Below are positions 8,904 to 17,930 of a stretch of 64,000 nt of DNA, one piece after another. The notes beneath the pieces are model-generated. The model did no database searches, was not told where the DNA came from, and saw nothing but the letters and a program-made list of their open reading frames with translations. The translations under genes were made by a program, and so were the position numbers. Numbering within the stretch: position 1 is the first letter of the stretch; every line of letters starts with the position of its first letter. The DNA is from Chitinophaga agri (GTDB lineage Bacteria > Bacteroidota > Bacteroidia > Chitinophagales > Chitinophagaceae), in contig NZ_CP048113.1 of assembly GCF_010093065.1 (NCBI RefSeq), forward strand, positions 5,208,001 through 5,272,000, read 5' to 3'.

Positions 8904-9326
8904 ATGCCTTTGAAATCATATCTTTTTATTGTGCTCGCTTTCCTGGGGCTGACTTTAGCAGCCTGTGGCAAAAAAGGAGCAATCGAACCTAAACCAGAAG
9001 AAGAAGGCCTGAAGGTATCCCTCGAAAATGTGGCAGAAGGTCAGTATACCGCAGCGCCCGGCAGTAGTTATACTTTTCAGGTGAAGGTGAATTCCAAGAT
9101 GCCCGATAAAGGTGTCAACGTCAAAGTGGATGTTATTACTGATCCGGGTGGGATTGTATTTCCCCAGAATCCGGTAGCACCATCGTCGGACAGTGTGATC
9201 AATGTTACACTGATCGGACTGGAGCCAATCCGGACGGTAAAGGTGACGTTGACGATCACATCTGTTGGGAATGAGAATAATAAAATTATCAAGACATTCT
9301 GGATCACTAATAAATCTGATGAATAA
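8904..9326 (+). CDS. Small lipoprotein of unknown function
   Basis: The 140-residue product has a lipoprotein signal (LGLTLAAC, Cys at about residue 21) followed by a charged linker (EPKPEEEGLK) and a beta-rich region resembling a single Ig-like or BACON-type sandwich: SYTFQVKVNSKMPDKGVNVKVDV, then SVINVTLIGLEPIRTVKVTLTI. I do not recognise a family. It is expected on the periplasmic or cell-surface face. It lies 57 bp after the permease and ends before a strong terminator, so it may be the last gene of that transcript or have its own promoter in the AT-rich gap. Confidence 0.7.
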   Translation: MPLKSYLFIVLAFLGLTLAACGKKGAIEPKPEEEGLKVSLENVAEGQYTAAPGSSYTFQVKVNSKMPDKGVNVKVDVITDPGGIVFPQNPVAPSSDSVINVTLIGLEPIRTVKVTLTITSVGNENNKIIKTFWITNKSDE

Positions 9327-9367
9327 TAATCAGTTAATATAGTATCAGATTGTAAATAGTTATTAAG

Positions 9368-9403
9368 AGCCGGATCCGCTACCAGCAAGGATCCGGCTTT
9401 TTT
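9368..9403 (+). terminator. Intrinsic terminator after the small lipoprotein
   Basis: A 10-bp perfect stem (agccggatcc and ggatccggct) with an 11-base loop is followed by six T. Confidence 0.88.
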
Positions 9404-9551
9404 AATACTATCACGGAGGAACAGGCATAGAACTAGCGACGAACTAGCGACGAACAAGCCCTATAGCAGCAACGGCGTCAGGATCTCCTATTTTAATACT
9501 ATTTTAACCGGACTGACAGCTAATTTCCCCTGCGTAATTCTTATTTCTCCC

Positions 9552-9559
9552 TAGCTTTG
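9552..9559 (+). promoter_or_regulatory. Candidate -7 element for the glycosyltransferase/gldC region
   Basis: TAGCTTTG matches TAnnTTTG and lies 25 bases upstream of the ATG at 9585. No clear -33 match accompanies it. Confidence 0.45.
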
Positions 9560-9584
9560 CAGCTCCATAATAAGCAGTCAAAAT

Positions 9585-10679
9585 ATGCGTATAGGAGTGA
9601 ATGCTTCCTGTTTGTTGCAGGATAATCCTGCTGATACAGGAAATATAGCCAGGGATTTATTATCAGGACTATGCCGGAATCATCCTGAACATAGTTTTAT
9701 CCTCTTTTTCGATCAGTCGCCACCCGCAGATCTGTCATGGCCTGCGAATGTGACGACAGTAGTGCTGCCGATTAAGGGAAACCAGGAGTGGCGGCGGTAT
9801 ATATGGCTGGAATGGAAACTGGCAGGAGTTCTTAAAAAGCACCAGCTGGATCTTTTCCTGGGTATGGACGGGCGGGTCCCTTTACGGAGTAAGGTACCGG
9901 CTCATCTGCTGATAACAGACATGGGCTTCCTGCATGGTGCGGCGGGTATACCAGCAGCCGAACAGCGTTCATTGAAGAAAAACCTGATCAGATATATCCG
10001 TCATGCGAAAAAGGTGATCGTGGTATCAGCAACATTGCAAAATGATGTACTGCAGTATGCACCGGAGGCCGCGGCTAAACTGACCGTGATAAAACCGGCA
10101 GTGGATAGCAGCTATCAACCGCTGGAGTGGGAGGCGAGAGAAGAAGTGAAGGAAACCTATGCTGGCCGTGTGGAATACTTTGCCGTTGTGGGTCGTATTC
10201 ACCCAAGAAATAACCTGATGCCTTTGCTGAAGGCGTTCTCAGCGTTGAAGCGCCGGCTACATTCAAATATGAAATTATTATTAATAGGTTCGCAGACAGC
10301 TGCCGGAGAAGAAATTACCGCTGCTTTAGCATCCTATAAATACAGGAATGATGTCGTACTGCTTCCTGACACGGACCAGGAGACGCTGGCGAAGCTGGTA
10401 GCGGGCGCTTATTCACTGTTATACCTGCCTCGCTTTGACGGAGTGGCCATGCCGGTATATGCTGCGATACAGAGCGATGTGCCGGTTATTGCGCTGGAAG
10501 GCGCAGCTGCACGTGAAGCCGGTGGCGATGCGGTGCTGTTTGCTGATCCGGACAGCCTGGAAGATTTGGCAGATAAGATGTGCCTGTTGTATAAAGATGA
10601 AGAGCTGAGAAGCCGGCTGCTGGGAAAAATGAAGAAAGCGGACTGGTCTACGGCGTTTGGGGCGCTGATTACAGATTAG
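9585..10679 (+). CDS. Glycosyltransferase, GT4-like (GT-B fold)
   Basis: This 364-residue protein reads as a GT-B enzyme. The N-terminal half starts with MRIGVNASCLL and includes a donor-less domain with LFLGMDGRVPLRS and VIVVSATLQNDVLQ. The C-terminal half has YFAVVGRIHPRNNLMPLLKAF, LLLIGSQ, and SLLYLPRFDGVAMPVYAAIQSDVPVIA, the nucleotide-sugar binding region with the conserved acid near the end (GGDAVLFADPD). It would transfer a sugar to an unknown acceptor at the cytosolic face. The short interval before gldC contains its own promoter-like element, so linkage to gldC is not certain. Confidence 0.82.
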   Translation: MRIGVNASCLLQDNPADTGNIARDLLSGLCRNHPEHSFILFFDQSPPADLSWPANVTTVVLPIKGNQEWRRYIWLEWKLAGVLKKHQLDLFLGMDGRVPLRSKVPAHLLITDMGFLHGAAGIPAAEQRSLKKNLIRYIRHAKKVIVVSATLQNDVLQYAPEAAAKLTVIKPAVDSSYQPLEWEAREEVKETYAGRVEYFAVVGRIHPRNNLMPLLKAFSALKRRLHSNMKLLLIGSQTAAGEEITAALASYKYRNDVVLLPDTDQETLAKLVAGAYSLLYLPRFDGVAMPVYAAIQSDVPVIALEGAAAREAGGDAVLFADPDSLEDLADKMCLLYKDEELRSRLLGKMKKADWSTAFGALITD

Positions 10680-10690
10680 TCAATTAATAC

Positions 10691-10698
10691 TAAATTTG
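10691..10698 (+). promoter_or_regulatory. Candidate -7 element upstream of gldC
   Basis: TAAATTTG is an exact match to TAnnTTTG, placed 27 bases before the gldC ATG at 10726. It supports that ATG over the in-frame upstream start at 10696, which would overlap the promoter. Confidence 0.5.
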
Positions 10699-10725
10699 CG
10701 GTTCTTAAAATTGGGAACAAATATC

Positions 10726-11082
10726 ATGGGAAAGACATCTACCATACAGATTCAGGTTGCCCTGGACAATGACAGAATACCTGAGAAGATAGAATGGAGA
10801 GCTACTGACAGCTCTGAAGCGGACCGTTTCCAGCAGGCCAAAGCAATGATGGTCTCTTTCTGGGATGGTGGTGACAAAACCGCCTTGCGTATAGACTTAT
10901 GGAATAAGCAAATGATGGTGGATGAAATGGCAGATTTCTTTTATCAGACTTTGATGACCATGGCTGATACTTATCAGCGTGCAACATCCGGAACTCCATA
11001 CAAGGATCAGGCGGAAGATATCCGAGTTTTTGCCAAAGACTTCTACAAGAAGTTTGAAGAAAAACAAAAACTGGAACAATAG
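10726..11082 (+). CDS. gldC: Gliding motility protein GldC
   Basis: The 118-residue protein has the GldC pattern: IQVALDNDRIPEKIEWRATD, then AKAMMVSFWDGGDKTALRIDLWNKQMMVDEMADFF and a helical FYQTLMTMADTYQRAT. GldC is a small cytoplasmic protein required for gliding motility in Flavobacterium and conserved across Bacteroidota, including species not known to glide. Its exact role is unclear. The ATG at 10726 is chosen because homologues begin just before this strand and the upstream extension overlaps a promoter. The stop is 24 bp before the YqeY-family gene, suggesting one transcript. Confidence 0.85.
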   Translation: MGKTSTIQIQVALDNDRIPEKIEWRATDSSEADRFQQAKAMMVSFWDGGDKTALRIDLWNKQMMVDEMADFFYQTLMTMADTYQRATSGTPYKDQAEDIRVFAKDFYKKFEEKQKLEQ

Positions 11083-11106
11083 GCCGTAACCTTAAAACAA
11101 CCACAT

Positions 11107-11559
11107 ATGTCATTAGAACTAAATATCAATGCTGCGATCAAGGCAGCTATGCTGGCAAAAAGTGAAGCAGAACTGCGCGCACTGCGTGCTATTAAAGCTG
11201 CTGTATTGCTGGCCAAAACAGCAGAAGGTGGTGGTGCAGAACTGACAGAAGCTGACGAAACAAAACTTTTGCAGAAACTGGCAAAGCAGCGTAAAGATTC
11301 CCTGGATATCTTCCGTCAGCAGAACCGTGAGGACCTGGCAGTGAAAGAAGAAGAGGAGCTGGTAGTGATCGAAAGATACCTGCCTAAGCAGATGGATGAA
11401 GCAGAACTGAGAACTGTTATTGCAGAGATCATCGCAACAACTGGCGCCAGCTCACCTGCCGATATGGGTAAGGTGATGGGTGTAGCTTCCAAACAACTGG
11501 CTGGTAAAGCCGATGGTAAAGCTATTTCCGCTGTGGTGAAGGAGTTGTTAGCCAAATAA
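11107..11559 (+). CDS. GatB/YqeY domain protein
   Basis: The 150-residue, largely helical protein matches YqeY: an N-terminal helix bundle (INAAIKAAMLAKSEAELRALRAIKAAV) and a C-terminal three-helix part with VIERYLPKQMDEAELR and TGASSPADMGKVMGV. The latter resembles the tail domain of GatB, the tRNA-dependent amidotransferase subunit that contacts tRNA. Stand-alone YqeY proteins have no settled function. Length fits the family, about 150 residues. It lies between gldC and a CvpA-like gene on the same strand with short gaps. Confidence 0.9.
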   Translation: MSLELNINAAIKAAMLAKSEAELRALRAIKAAVLLAKTAEGGGAELTEADETKLLQKLAKQRKDSLDIFRQQNREDLAVKEEEELVVIERYLPKQMDEAELRTVIAEIIATTGASSPADMGKVMGVASKQLAGKADGKAISAVVKELLAK

Positions 11560-11630
11560 TCAGTAACAGGACCGGCGGGGATAACTACTTTACTGGTCCT
11601 GTACTTTCCCTTATTTATCCTATCGAAATC

Positions 11631-12173
11631 ATGGGCATAGATATAGTTTTTGCCATCCTTATGGTACTGGCTATTTATAAGGGATACAGCCGGGGGCTTA
11701 TTATAGCTGTTTTCTCCTTTATAGCCGTCACCCTTGGAATGGCAGCTGCACTGAAGCTAACCACTGTGACTGCCCTGTATGCTCAGGAACACTGGGGGAT
11801 ACACTCCCGCTGGTTACCCGTACTGTGTTTCATCGCACTTTTTGTCGGCGTTGTTTTTCTCGTCAGGTTTGGAGCTACGCTCATACAAACTATGGTCGAG
11901 GCTGTAATGCTGGGCTGGTTAAACAAATTAGGTGGAATTATATTATATAGTGCTATCTTTATCACTGTTTATAGCATCCTTTTATGGATAGCGAACCAAC
12001 TGTACTGGTTAAGCCCGGAAATCAAGATGCAATCTGTAGTCTATCCTTACATAGAGCCTCTTGGTCCGGTAGTGATGAAGTTATGGGGTAAAATTGTTCC
12101 TTACTTCAAGGATATATTCGAAAATCTTCAGTCATTTTTCGACAAAGCAGCGAAGGAAATTCAATCTACTTAG
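11631..12173 (+). CDS. CvpA family membrane protein
   Basis: The 180-residue protein has four predicted membrane segments: about 3-35, 62-84, 97-127 and a weaker region near 140. It starts MGIDIVFAILMVLAIYKGYSRGLI, typical of CvpA, with the conserved small-residue-rich first helix and the GWLNKLGG loop between helices 3 and 4. CvpA is named for its need in colicin V production in E. coli, but in most bacteria its function is not established. The C terminus is a soluble amphipathic tail (KDIFENLQSFFDKAAKEIQ). It is the last gene of the short gldC-yqeY-cvpA run. Confidence 0.85.
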   Translation: MGIDIVFAILMVLAIYKGYSRGLIIAVFSFIAVTLGMAAALKLTTVTALYAQEHWGIHSRWLPVLCFIALFVGVVFLVRFGATLIQTMVEAVMLGWLNKLGGIILYSAIFITVYSILLWIANQLYWLSPEIKMQSVVYPYIEPLGPVVMKLWGKIVPYFKDIFENLQSFFDKAAKEIQST

Positions 12174-12244
12174 CTCGCTTCAAAGATTATTTGAATTAAT
12201 AAAAAGAATTATTTTAGCACAAAATTGACTTTCAAGCTTTGGCA

Positions 12245-13012
12245 ATGGTTTACGAAATAAAAACACAGGGAAAGTTTAAATTCATCGAGGAAGGAGAGGG
12301 GGAGCCATTAGTACTGTTGCATGGTCTGTTCGGTGCAATGAGCAACTTTAGTGGTCTGATCGATTACTTCCGGAACTACAACAAAGTAGTAGTGCCGCTT
12401 TTGCCTCTGTTTGATCTGAACATTCTGGATACTTCCGTTTCAGGACTGGCTAAGTATGTACACAAATTCGTAGAAACGAGGGGTTATTCCAATATACACC
12501 TGCTGGGTAACTCCCTGGGAGGCCACGTAGGATTGGTATACCTGCTCAAACATCCGGAAGCTCCTGTTAAATCATTAACGCTGACTGGTAGTTCCGGTCT
12601 GTTCGAAAATGGTATGGGAGAGACTTATCCTAAACGTGGTGACTACGAATATATCCGTAAGAAAACGGAGCTGACCTTCTACGATCCGGCAATGGCGACA
12701 AAAGAGCTGGTAGATGAGGTATTCGACATCACTACCAACCGCCTGAAGGTGATCAAGATCATCACCCTGGCAAAATCTGCTATCCGTCACAATCTAGGTG
12801 AAGAGCTCCGTGATATCAAAATACCTACACTGCTGGTATGGGGGCTGAACGATACCGTGACTCCTCCGATGGTGGGAGAAGAGTTCAAGAAGCTCATCCC
12901 TAATTCTGAACTGCATTTTATTGATAAATGTGGCCACGCGCCAATGATGGAACGTCCGGAGGAATTTAACAAGATCCTGCATCCGTTCATCGAGAAGTTG
13001 AAAAAACAGTAG
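12245..13012 (+). CDS. Alpha/beta hydrolase
   Basis: The product has oxyanion loop VLLHGLFGAMSNFSG, nucleophile elbow LLGNSLGGHVGL (Ser about residue 90), acid in LLVWGLNDTVTPP and catalytic His in DKCGHAPMMERPEEF. No signal peptide is seen. The start is set at ATG 12245. A TTG two codons earlier also lies in frame, but an ATG is the simpler choice. A CBS-domain gene follows after a terminator. In several Bacteroidota genomes, as I recall them, an alpha/beta hydrolase precedes the CBS, nadK, porG and uppS genes, which would fit this placement. The substrate is unknown. Confidence 0.87.
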   Translation: MVYEIKTQGKFKFIEEGEGEPLVLLHGLFGAMSNFSGLIDYFRNYNKVVVPLLPLFDLNILDTSVSGLAKYVHKFVETRGYSNIHLLGNSLGGHVGLVYLLKHPEAPVKSLTLTGSSGLFENGMGETYPKRGDYEYIRKKTELTFYDPAMATKELVDEVFDITTNRLKVIKIITLAKSAIRHNLGEELRDIKIPTLLVWGLNDTVTPPMVGEEFKKLIPNSELHFIDKCGHAPMMERPEEFNKILHPFIEKLKKQ

Positions 13013-13059
13013 CCTGTTGCGCACTGATAAATAAACCTACTGCGAATAAACTTTTTAGG

Positions 13060-13090
13060 AGGCCGCCTTACAAAGGCGGCCTTCTCGTTT
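13060..13090 (+). terminator. Intrinsic terminator after the alpha/beta hydrolase
   Basis: A 10-bp stem built from aggccgcctt and aaggcggcct with a 3-base loop is followed by tctcgtttt. Confidence 0.8.
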
Positions 13091-13247
13091 TAATCAGGAA
13101 TTATTCTCTTTCTCTCATGTAACAAACCACCTTGACCCCGCGTTTCGTATATAAGTAAGAGCTTGCCCCGCTTATCATAATTCTTACTCCTTCGGGCGGG
13201 GTTCGCAATTCTTTTCTTATTATTGTATCATAATAGCTCACAACACA

Positions 13248-13907
13248 ATGCTGGCAAGAGATCTCATATCAACCGTCGTTCCGATTCTGCATCCGTTGGA
13301 TCCAGGTTCGAGAGCCCTGCGCCTGATGAATGAATATCATCTGACGCAATTACCACTCGTGTTGGAGAATAAATATCTGGCACTGGTAGAAGAAGACGAT
13401 ATTCTGGACCTGGAAGATCAGGACATCGCACTGGAAAACATGGAATATAATGGACCTAAACCCTCCATTGCAGAAAGCGCTCACTTCTTTGAAGCCGTGC
13501 GGCTTTTCCATGAAATGAAACTTACAGTGCTGCCTGTTATCAGTCATGAGAAGGAATACATAGGCGTGCTCACTAAAGACAGTCTGCTCACAGCCCTGGC
13601 CCAATATAATGGTGTAAAAGAGCATGGCGGTATTCTGGCGCTGGATCTCGATCCACGTGACTACAGCCTCAGCGAAATAGCACGTATTGCCGAGTCTAAC
13701 GATGTGACCCTGCTCAGCGTGAATACCATTACGTTCCCTTCCGGCCGTCTTGAGGTACTGCTGAAGACGAACCGCCAGGAATTACACGGACTGGTAGCGA
13801 CCTTCGAAAGATTTAACTACATCATTAAGTATACCATCACTGAAGAACAGGAGGAAGATCTCCTGAAGAAAAATTACGATCTGCTGATGAATTATATCAG
13901 CATGTAA
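13248..13907 (+). CDS. CBS domain-containing protein
   Basis: Of the 219 residues, about 1-60 and 70-125 form a tandem CBS pair: IPTVVPIL-type strands, ALRLMNEYHLTQLPLV, and AVRLFHEMKLTVLPVISHEKEYIGVLTKDSLL. The last 85 residues (ILALDLDPRDYSLSEIARIAESNDV and VLLKTNRQELHGLVATF) resemble an ACT-like regulatory fold. CBS pairs usually bind adenosyl ligands and sense energy or ionic state. No catalytic domain is present, so it is a stand-alone sensor or partner protein. A terminator follows directly. Confidence 0.85.
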   Translation: MLARDLISTVVPILHPLDPGSRALRLMNEYHLTQLPLVLENKYLALVEEDDILDLEDQDIALENMEYNGPKPSIAESAHFFEAVRLFHEMKLTVLPVISHEKEYIGVLTKDSLLTALAQYNGVKEHGGILALDLDPRDYSLSEIARIAESNDVTLLSVNTITFPSGRLEVLLKTNRQELHGLVATFERFNYIIKYTITEEQEEDLLKKNYDLLMNYISM

Positions 13908-13932
13908 TTATATGACCTACTCAGTAAAATCG

Positions 13933-13968
13933 AAACGCATGGCGGAGTCTCCGTTATGCGTTTTTTTT
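13933..13968 (+). terminator. Intrinsic terminator after the CBS gene
   Basis: An imperfect 14-bp stem (aacgcatggcggag with tccgttatgcgtt, including wobble pairs) is followed by eight T. The convergent histidine kinase stop is 15 bp further on. Confidence 0.82.
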
Positions 13969-13982
13969 GCAGTTTATACTGA

Positions 13983-16226
13983 TCAGAATGACAGGTGTGG
14001 CCCGCTCGTCTTATAGCTGAAGATGATGTCGATCTGTAATCCGTTTTCGCTTTTAATGTTTAAGCTGCCACCTATATCCTCCGTTAAGCCCTGCAATAGC
14101 TCCATGCCCATAGAAGCGCCTGTTTTGGCGTTAAATCCTGACGGAAGACCTTTACCATTGTCTCCGATAATAAGTAGTAACTGTGCGTCTGAAATGTGCC
14201 TTAATGAGATTGAAATGTCACCGCTACGGTCTGCTTCAAAGGCATACTTAATAGAATTAGTGATCGCTTCGTTCAGTATCAGTCCTAAAGTGATCGCGTA
14301 GCCATGGTTCAGATCCACACTTTCCACATCCAGGTTAAAGTGGATATTATCACGAATAGCGAAGCTCTCCCGGAGATACTCTACCAGTTCATAAATATAC
14401 TCCCGCATATTTATAGTCGACAACGTATCTGACTGATATAACTTCTGATGAATGATAGACATGGAGTGTATCCTGTGCTGGCTTTCCTTAATGGCTGTCA
14501 GTGCCTCCCTGTTCCTGAGGTAACTGGACTGTATTTCCAGCAGGCTCGCCACTACATGGAAGTTGTTTTTCACCCGGTGGTGGATCTCCTTTACCAGCCA
14601 TTCTTTTTCTGTGATCAGCTGCTCCAGGCTGGCGTTCTTCTGGTTGATCAGTTTTTGTTTGTATTCCAGCTCTGCATTGACTTTCTGCTTCATACGATAT
14701 CTGTTGTAAAACAGTGCAGCGATCAGTGCAAATGCGGCAATTAGGATGTAGGTGATATTGCGGATCAGTCTCGACTGCTGCAAACTCTTTTCCTGCAGCT
14801 GGATCTTGGCATCTTTTTTCTCGCTTTCAAACTGTACCTGTAGTTCTTCGATCTGGCGTGATTTCACTTCACTGAAGATGGAGTCTTTGATTGATATATA
14901 TTGATTATAGTGTTCAATAGCTGTTGCATAATTACCCATGGCAGAGTCTATCCTGTAATGCAGATGGTAGATATCTTTCAGCAGCAGTGCTGCATTCACG
15001 ATCTGTGCTTCTTGTAGTGATATCTGCAGATGACGCAGTGCGTTGTTGTAATCTTTTTTGGTGAAGTAGTATTGACTGATGTCAAAGTTCACCTCCTGTG
15101 TCACCTCGTTGTTGAACTGTAGGGTGTTAGCCCGCTGTATGGCTTTTTTCATATAGCGCTCACCATTTGCAGTGTCCCCCTGACTATAATAGTAATAGGC
15201 CCAGGTGGCATCAGCACTGGCAAGGGCATGGTCATCAGGCGACGGATAACGTTTCATGAAATCAGTGAAATACCTGAATGCTTCCGCAGCCCTGTTTTCC
15301 TTGATCAGCGCGCGTACAAGGTAGCCCGCATCCCTGGCAGGATAAGCCTCCGCTGAGGGGGGGATTTCGCGGGATAATTCCAGCTGGAAGTATTCGATAC
15401 TGCTGGCTGTTTCTCCTAATGCGTAATAGAGATGTGCCAGTCTTGCATAGAAATTCATAGCCTGGCTGGTGTCCCGGGAGCTATGCATCTGTTTTACTGT
15501 TTGTAGCGCATAGTTCAGACTTGTATTGAAATTACCTTTGTAATAATTGATGACCGATAGCAGATTGTAGATCTCGTGTAGATAGGGATAATGACTCTTT
15601 TTGCCTGTCTCCAGCAATGTCAGCAATTCCTTTTCTGCCAGGTTTAAGTTCCCGTGTAACATGTGTACATCTGCAATATCAATGTCGGCACCCAGTGTAT
15701 TGTTCCGGTCACCTTTTATCTGGTATAACGCGCGCAGTTTCTCAAAACAGGATACGCGTGTTAATCCGACAGCATCAAAGAGGGGGATGCGTTTACCGGT
15801 TTGTTTCAACACAGCTCCCTGATCTCGGTAATCATCAAGACGCGAGATCACGGTGAACAAACTATCGGATAGTTGATTGCTTTTAAATGTCTGACCAGTC
15901 TTCGCACAGTATTTACTGTAATCACAGTAGTAAAAGGCCCAGGCAGTAGCACGCTGTATATTGGTGAGTGGCAATGCGGTGCTTTGTAGCAATGGTAATT
16001 GCATATGGAGAAAAAGCACTCCGCTATCCAGCTTCTCCTGGTTGCTCCCTGAAGCATAGATGTAACGTTTTGCAAGTGCTGCATAGATCTCTAATCGCTC
16101 AGTATCCGTTGTTGCTGCTTTTATCTGGCTGATGACATCCTGGCCGGTCTGTGCATGTACCGGAAGCAGGAGGAATAATGTGACCGCTGCTGTAAAAAGG
16201 AACCGGTATATTGGTGCTATCATCAT
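13983..16226 (-). CDS. TPR-containing membrane sensor histidine kinase (HisKA_2 type)
   Basis: The 747-residue protein begins with a signal peptide (ends LPVHAQ), followed by about 450 residues of helical TPR-like repeats (for example AMNFYARLAHLYYALGETA and NFDISQYYFTKKDYNNAL). A single membrane helix (ITYILIAAFALIAALFY) and a short coiled coil come next. The phospho-acceptor segment is KEIHHRVKNNFHVVASLL, the HisKA_2 form. The ATPase domain has NEAITNSIKYAF and GDNGKGLP. The TPR part is therefore periplasmic and the kinase cytosolic. Its start overlaps the stop of the upstream response regulator gene by 4 bp (ATGA), so they are translationally linked and form a pair. The signal sensed is unknown. 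Confidence 0.9.
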   Translation of the reverse strand: MMIAPIYRFLFTAAVTLFLLLPVHAQTGQDVISQIKAATTDTERLEIYAALAKRYIYASGSNQEKLDSGVLFLHMQLPLLQSTALPLTNIQRATAWAFYYCDYSKYCAKTGQTFKSNQLSDSLFTVISRLDDYRDQGAVLKQTGKRIPLFDAVGLTRVSCFEKLRALYQIKGDRNNTLGADIDIADVHMLHGNLNLAEKELLTLLETGKKSHYPYLHEIYNLLSVINYYKGNFNTSLNYALQTVKQMHSSRDTSQAMNFYARLAHLYYALGETASSIEYFQLELSREIPPSAEAYPARDAGYLVRALIKENRAAEAFRYFTDFMKRYPSPDDHALASADATWAYYYYSQGDTANGERYMKKAIQRANTLQFNNEVTQEVNFDISQYYFTKKDYNNALRHLQISLQEAQIVNAALLLKDIYHLHYRIDSAMGNYATAIEHYNQYISIKDSIFSEVKSRQIEELQVQFESEKKDAKIQLQEKSLQQSRLIRNITYILIAAFALIAALFYNRYRMKQKVNAELEYKQKLINQKNASLEQLITEKEWLVKEIHHRVKNNFHVVASLLEIQSSYLRNREALTAIKESQHRIHSMSIIHQKLYQSDTLSTINMREYIYELVEYLRESFAIRDNIHFNLDVESVDLNHGYAITLGLILNEAITNSIKYAFEADRSGDISISLRHISDAQLLLIIGDNGKGLPSGFNAKTGASMGMELLQGLTEDIGGSLNIKSENGLQIDIIFSYKTSGPHLSF

Positions 16227-17608
16227 TTCTTTTTAGCAGAGATCACTTTTTCAATACCTAATTTTTTCATTCTTGATTGTAATGTATTCACGTTGATGTC
16301 AAGAATTTCGGCAGCGCCACCTTTGCCGGATATTTTCCATTTGCAGTGTTCAAGTACAGACAGGATATGGTCCCGCTCATTTTCCATCATTGTTTTTAAA
16401 CGGTCCTGTTTGTCTGTTTCCTGGGCATAGAGATTTTTGGCTGTGGGCATCTCTACGTTTTCTATTACAGTACCTCTGCATAAGAGTACATTCCGTTGAA
16501 CGGTATTTTCAAGTTCCCTGATGTTACCAGGCCAGGGATAGCGCATCAGTTGTTCCTGTGCATTATCAGATAATAGCGGTATAGTTCTGCCGGCTTCATT
16601 ACTATATTTCTTCAGGAAATATTGCGCCAGGGCGGGGATATCTTCTTTACGCTCGCGTAATGGTGGAATAGTAAGCGGAAAGACATTTAGCCTGTAATAG
16701 AGGTCTATTCTGAATCGTCCTGCTGCTACTTCTTCTTCAAGATCTTTGTTGGTGGCGGCTATGACACGTACATTGATCTTTCTGGGTTTGCCACCGATCG
16801 GTTCAATCTCTTTTTCCTGTAATACCCGCAGGAATTTTACCTGCAGTTCCAGCGGAAGTTCTCCGATTTCGTCGAGGAAAATAGTGCCACCATCTGCCAG
16901 TTCAAACTTGCCGGTCCGTTTGACGGCAGCACCGGTAAAGGCCCCTTTCTCATGCCCGAACAGTTCTGATTCGATCAGGTTAGGCGGGAGTGTACCACAA
17001 TTTACCACCACAAATGGTTGTGAGCGCCGCGATGATATCTTATGCAGGCTGTGGGCCATCAGCTCTTTACCAGTACCGCTTTCTCCGAGTATCAGTACGG
17101 AAATGTCTGAAGGACCAGCCATCTGTGCCTGTTCCAGCGCCTGCATAAACCGGTTGCTTCTGCCTATCAGTTGTGCAAATGCGGATGGCAGATGATCGGA
17201 TATGCTTTTAGGAACGACAGGCGATTTTTCTGACAGCCTGTTCTGATGCAGGTACAGTGCCACGTCCAGCATGATCAGCACATCTTTTGAGCGGAAAGGC
17301 TTCACCATAAATCCATATGGTTTGGTCGCCTTGGCTTCATCCAGTATCTGTCTGTTGGAGTTGGCGGACAGATATACAAACGCAATATTTCTTTCATGAA
17401 GGACCTTCCCCAGATCAATACCGGTTTCTTCTCCCTGGAGGAAGATATCCACGAGCACCAGATCGGGTTTTTCCTTTTCAATTATGGACAATGCTACAGG
17501 TACAGACCTTGCAATGGAACAGGTATCAAATCCGGCATTGGTCAGGATCAGTTTCAATCCTTTGGCTTCGATAAACTGATCTTCGACAATTAAGATTTTC
17601 GCTTTCAA
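16223..17608 (-). CDS. NtrC-family sigma-54-dependent response regulator
   Basis: The 461-residue protein has a receiver domain (phospho-acceptor Asp54 in LVLVDIFLQ, Lys in GFMVKPF). The AAA+ domain has Walker A GESGTGKE, the sigma-54 contact loop GAFTGA, Walker B GGTIFLDEIGE and the arginine-finger region LRERKEDIP. The C terminus is a Fis-type helix-turn-helix (AAEILDINVNTLQSRMKKLG). It would remodel sigma-54 holoenzyme at -24/-12 promoters. It precedes the histidine kinase, which overlaps it by 4 bp. The genes it controls are not obvious: I found no convincing -24/-12 site nearby. Confidence 0.93.
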   Translation of the reverse strand: MKAKILIVEDQFIEAKGLKLILTNAGFDTCSIARSVPVALSIIEKEKPDLVLVDIFLQGEETGIDLGKVLHERNIAFVYLSANSNRQILDEAKATKPYGFMVKPFRSKDVLIMLDVALYLHQNRLSEKSPVVPKSISDHLPSAFAQLIGRSNRFMQALEQAQMAGPSDISVLILGESGTGKELMAHSLHKISSRRSQPFVVVNCGTLPPNLIESELFGHEKGAFTGAAVKRTGKFELADGGTIFLDEIGELPLELQVKFLRVLQEKEIEPIGGKPRKINVRVIAATNKDLEEEVAAGRFRIDLYYRLNVFPLTIPPLRERKEDIPALAQYFLKKYSNEAGRTIPLLSDNAQEQLMRYPWPGNIRELENTVQRNVLLCRGTVIENVEMPTAKNLYAQETDKQDRLKTMMENERDHILSVLEHCKWKISGKGGAAEILDINVNTLQSRMKKLGIEKVISAKKK

Positions 17609-17930
17609 TCAGCAAGTTTTTAGCGTGTTTTCTCACTAGTGATGTAACTAAAATTACAATAGTTACTATTCAAACAAACAAAAGAATTTTTGTTATTGTT
17701 TTTTTTCAGTGATTAACGAAATATCAGTAATAATGGCTGTTTTCGTATCTGTTAGTTGTTTGGTAATTAGTTCGTTATATCTATGGCATCGCATTGGTAA
17801 CGATTGGCCCGGGAATCGTTATCCCCTCTGGGATCTATGGGTTCCGCAACATCGGTCATCCTTCACAGGGCGGTCAATGTTCAGAGAATTTCTTTTCACC
17901 CGTCCCTTACACAGGGCAAAAAAAAATATT
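17609..17930 (+). other. Divergent intergenic region between regulator and NAD(P)-binding gene
   Basis: This 322-bp AT-rich gap holds the promoters of the two divergent genes. The downstream gene's frame is open across most of it from 17709, but the translation is unlike any domain and is treated as non-coding. TGGCATCGCATTGGT at about 17784 has only partial likeness to a sigma-54 promoter, because the -12 GC is not met. Confidence 0.4.

Noticed and set aside
9430..9451. Two 11-bp tandem copies of gaactagcgac
   Set aside because: Only two copies in a short intergenic gap, and no associated signal was seen.
17784..17798. A sigma-54-like site near the NtrC-type regulator
   Set aside because: TGGCATCGCATTGGT matches the -24 box but lacks the -12 GC, so it does not meet the consensus.
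17709..17930. Upstream extension of the NAD(P)-binding protein frame
   Set aside because: The extra 74 residues have no domain character. The ATG at 17931 directly opens the Rossmann motif at the expected position.
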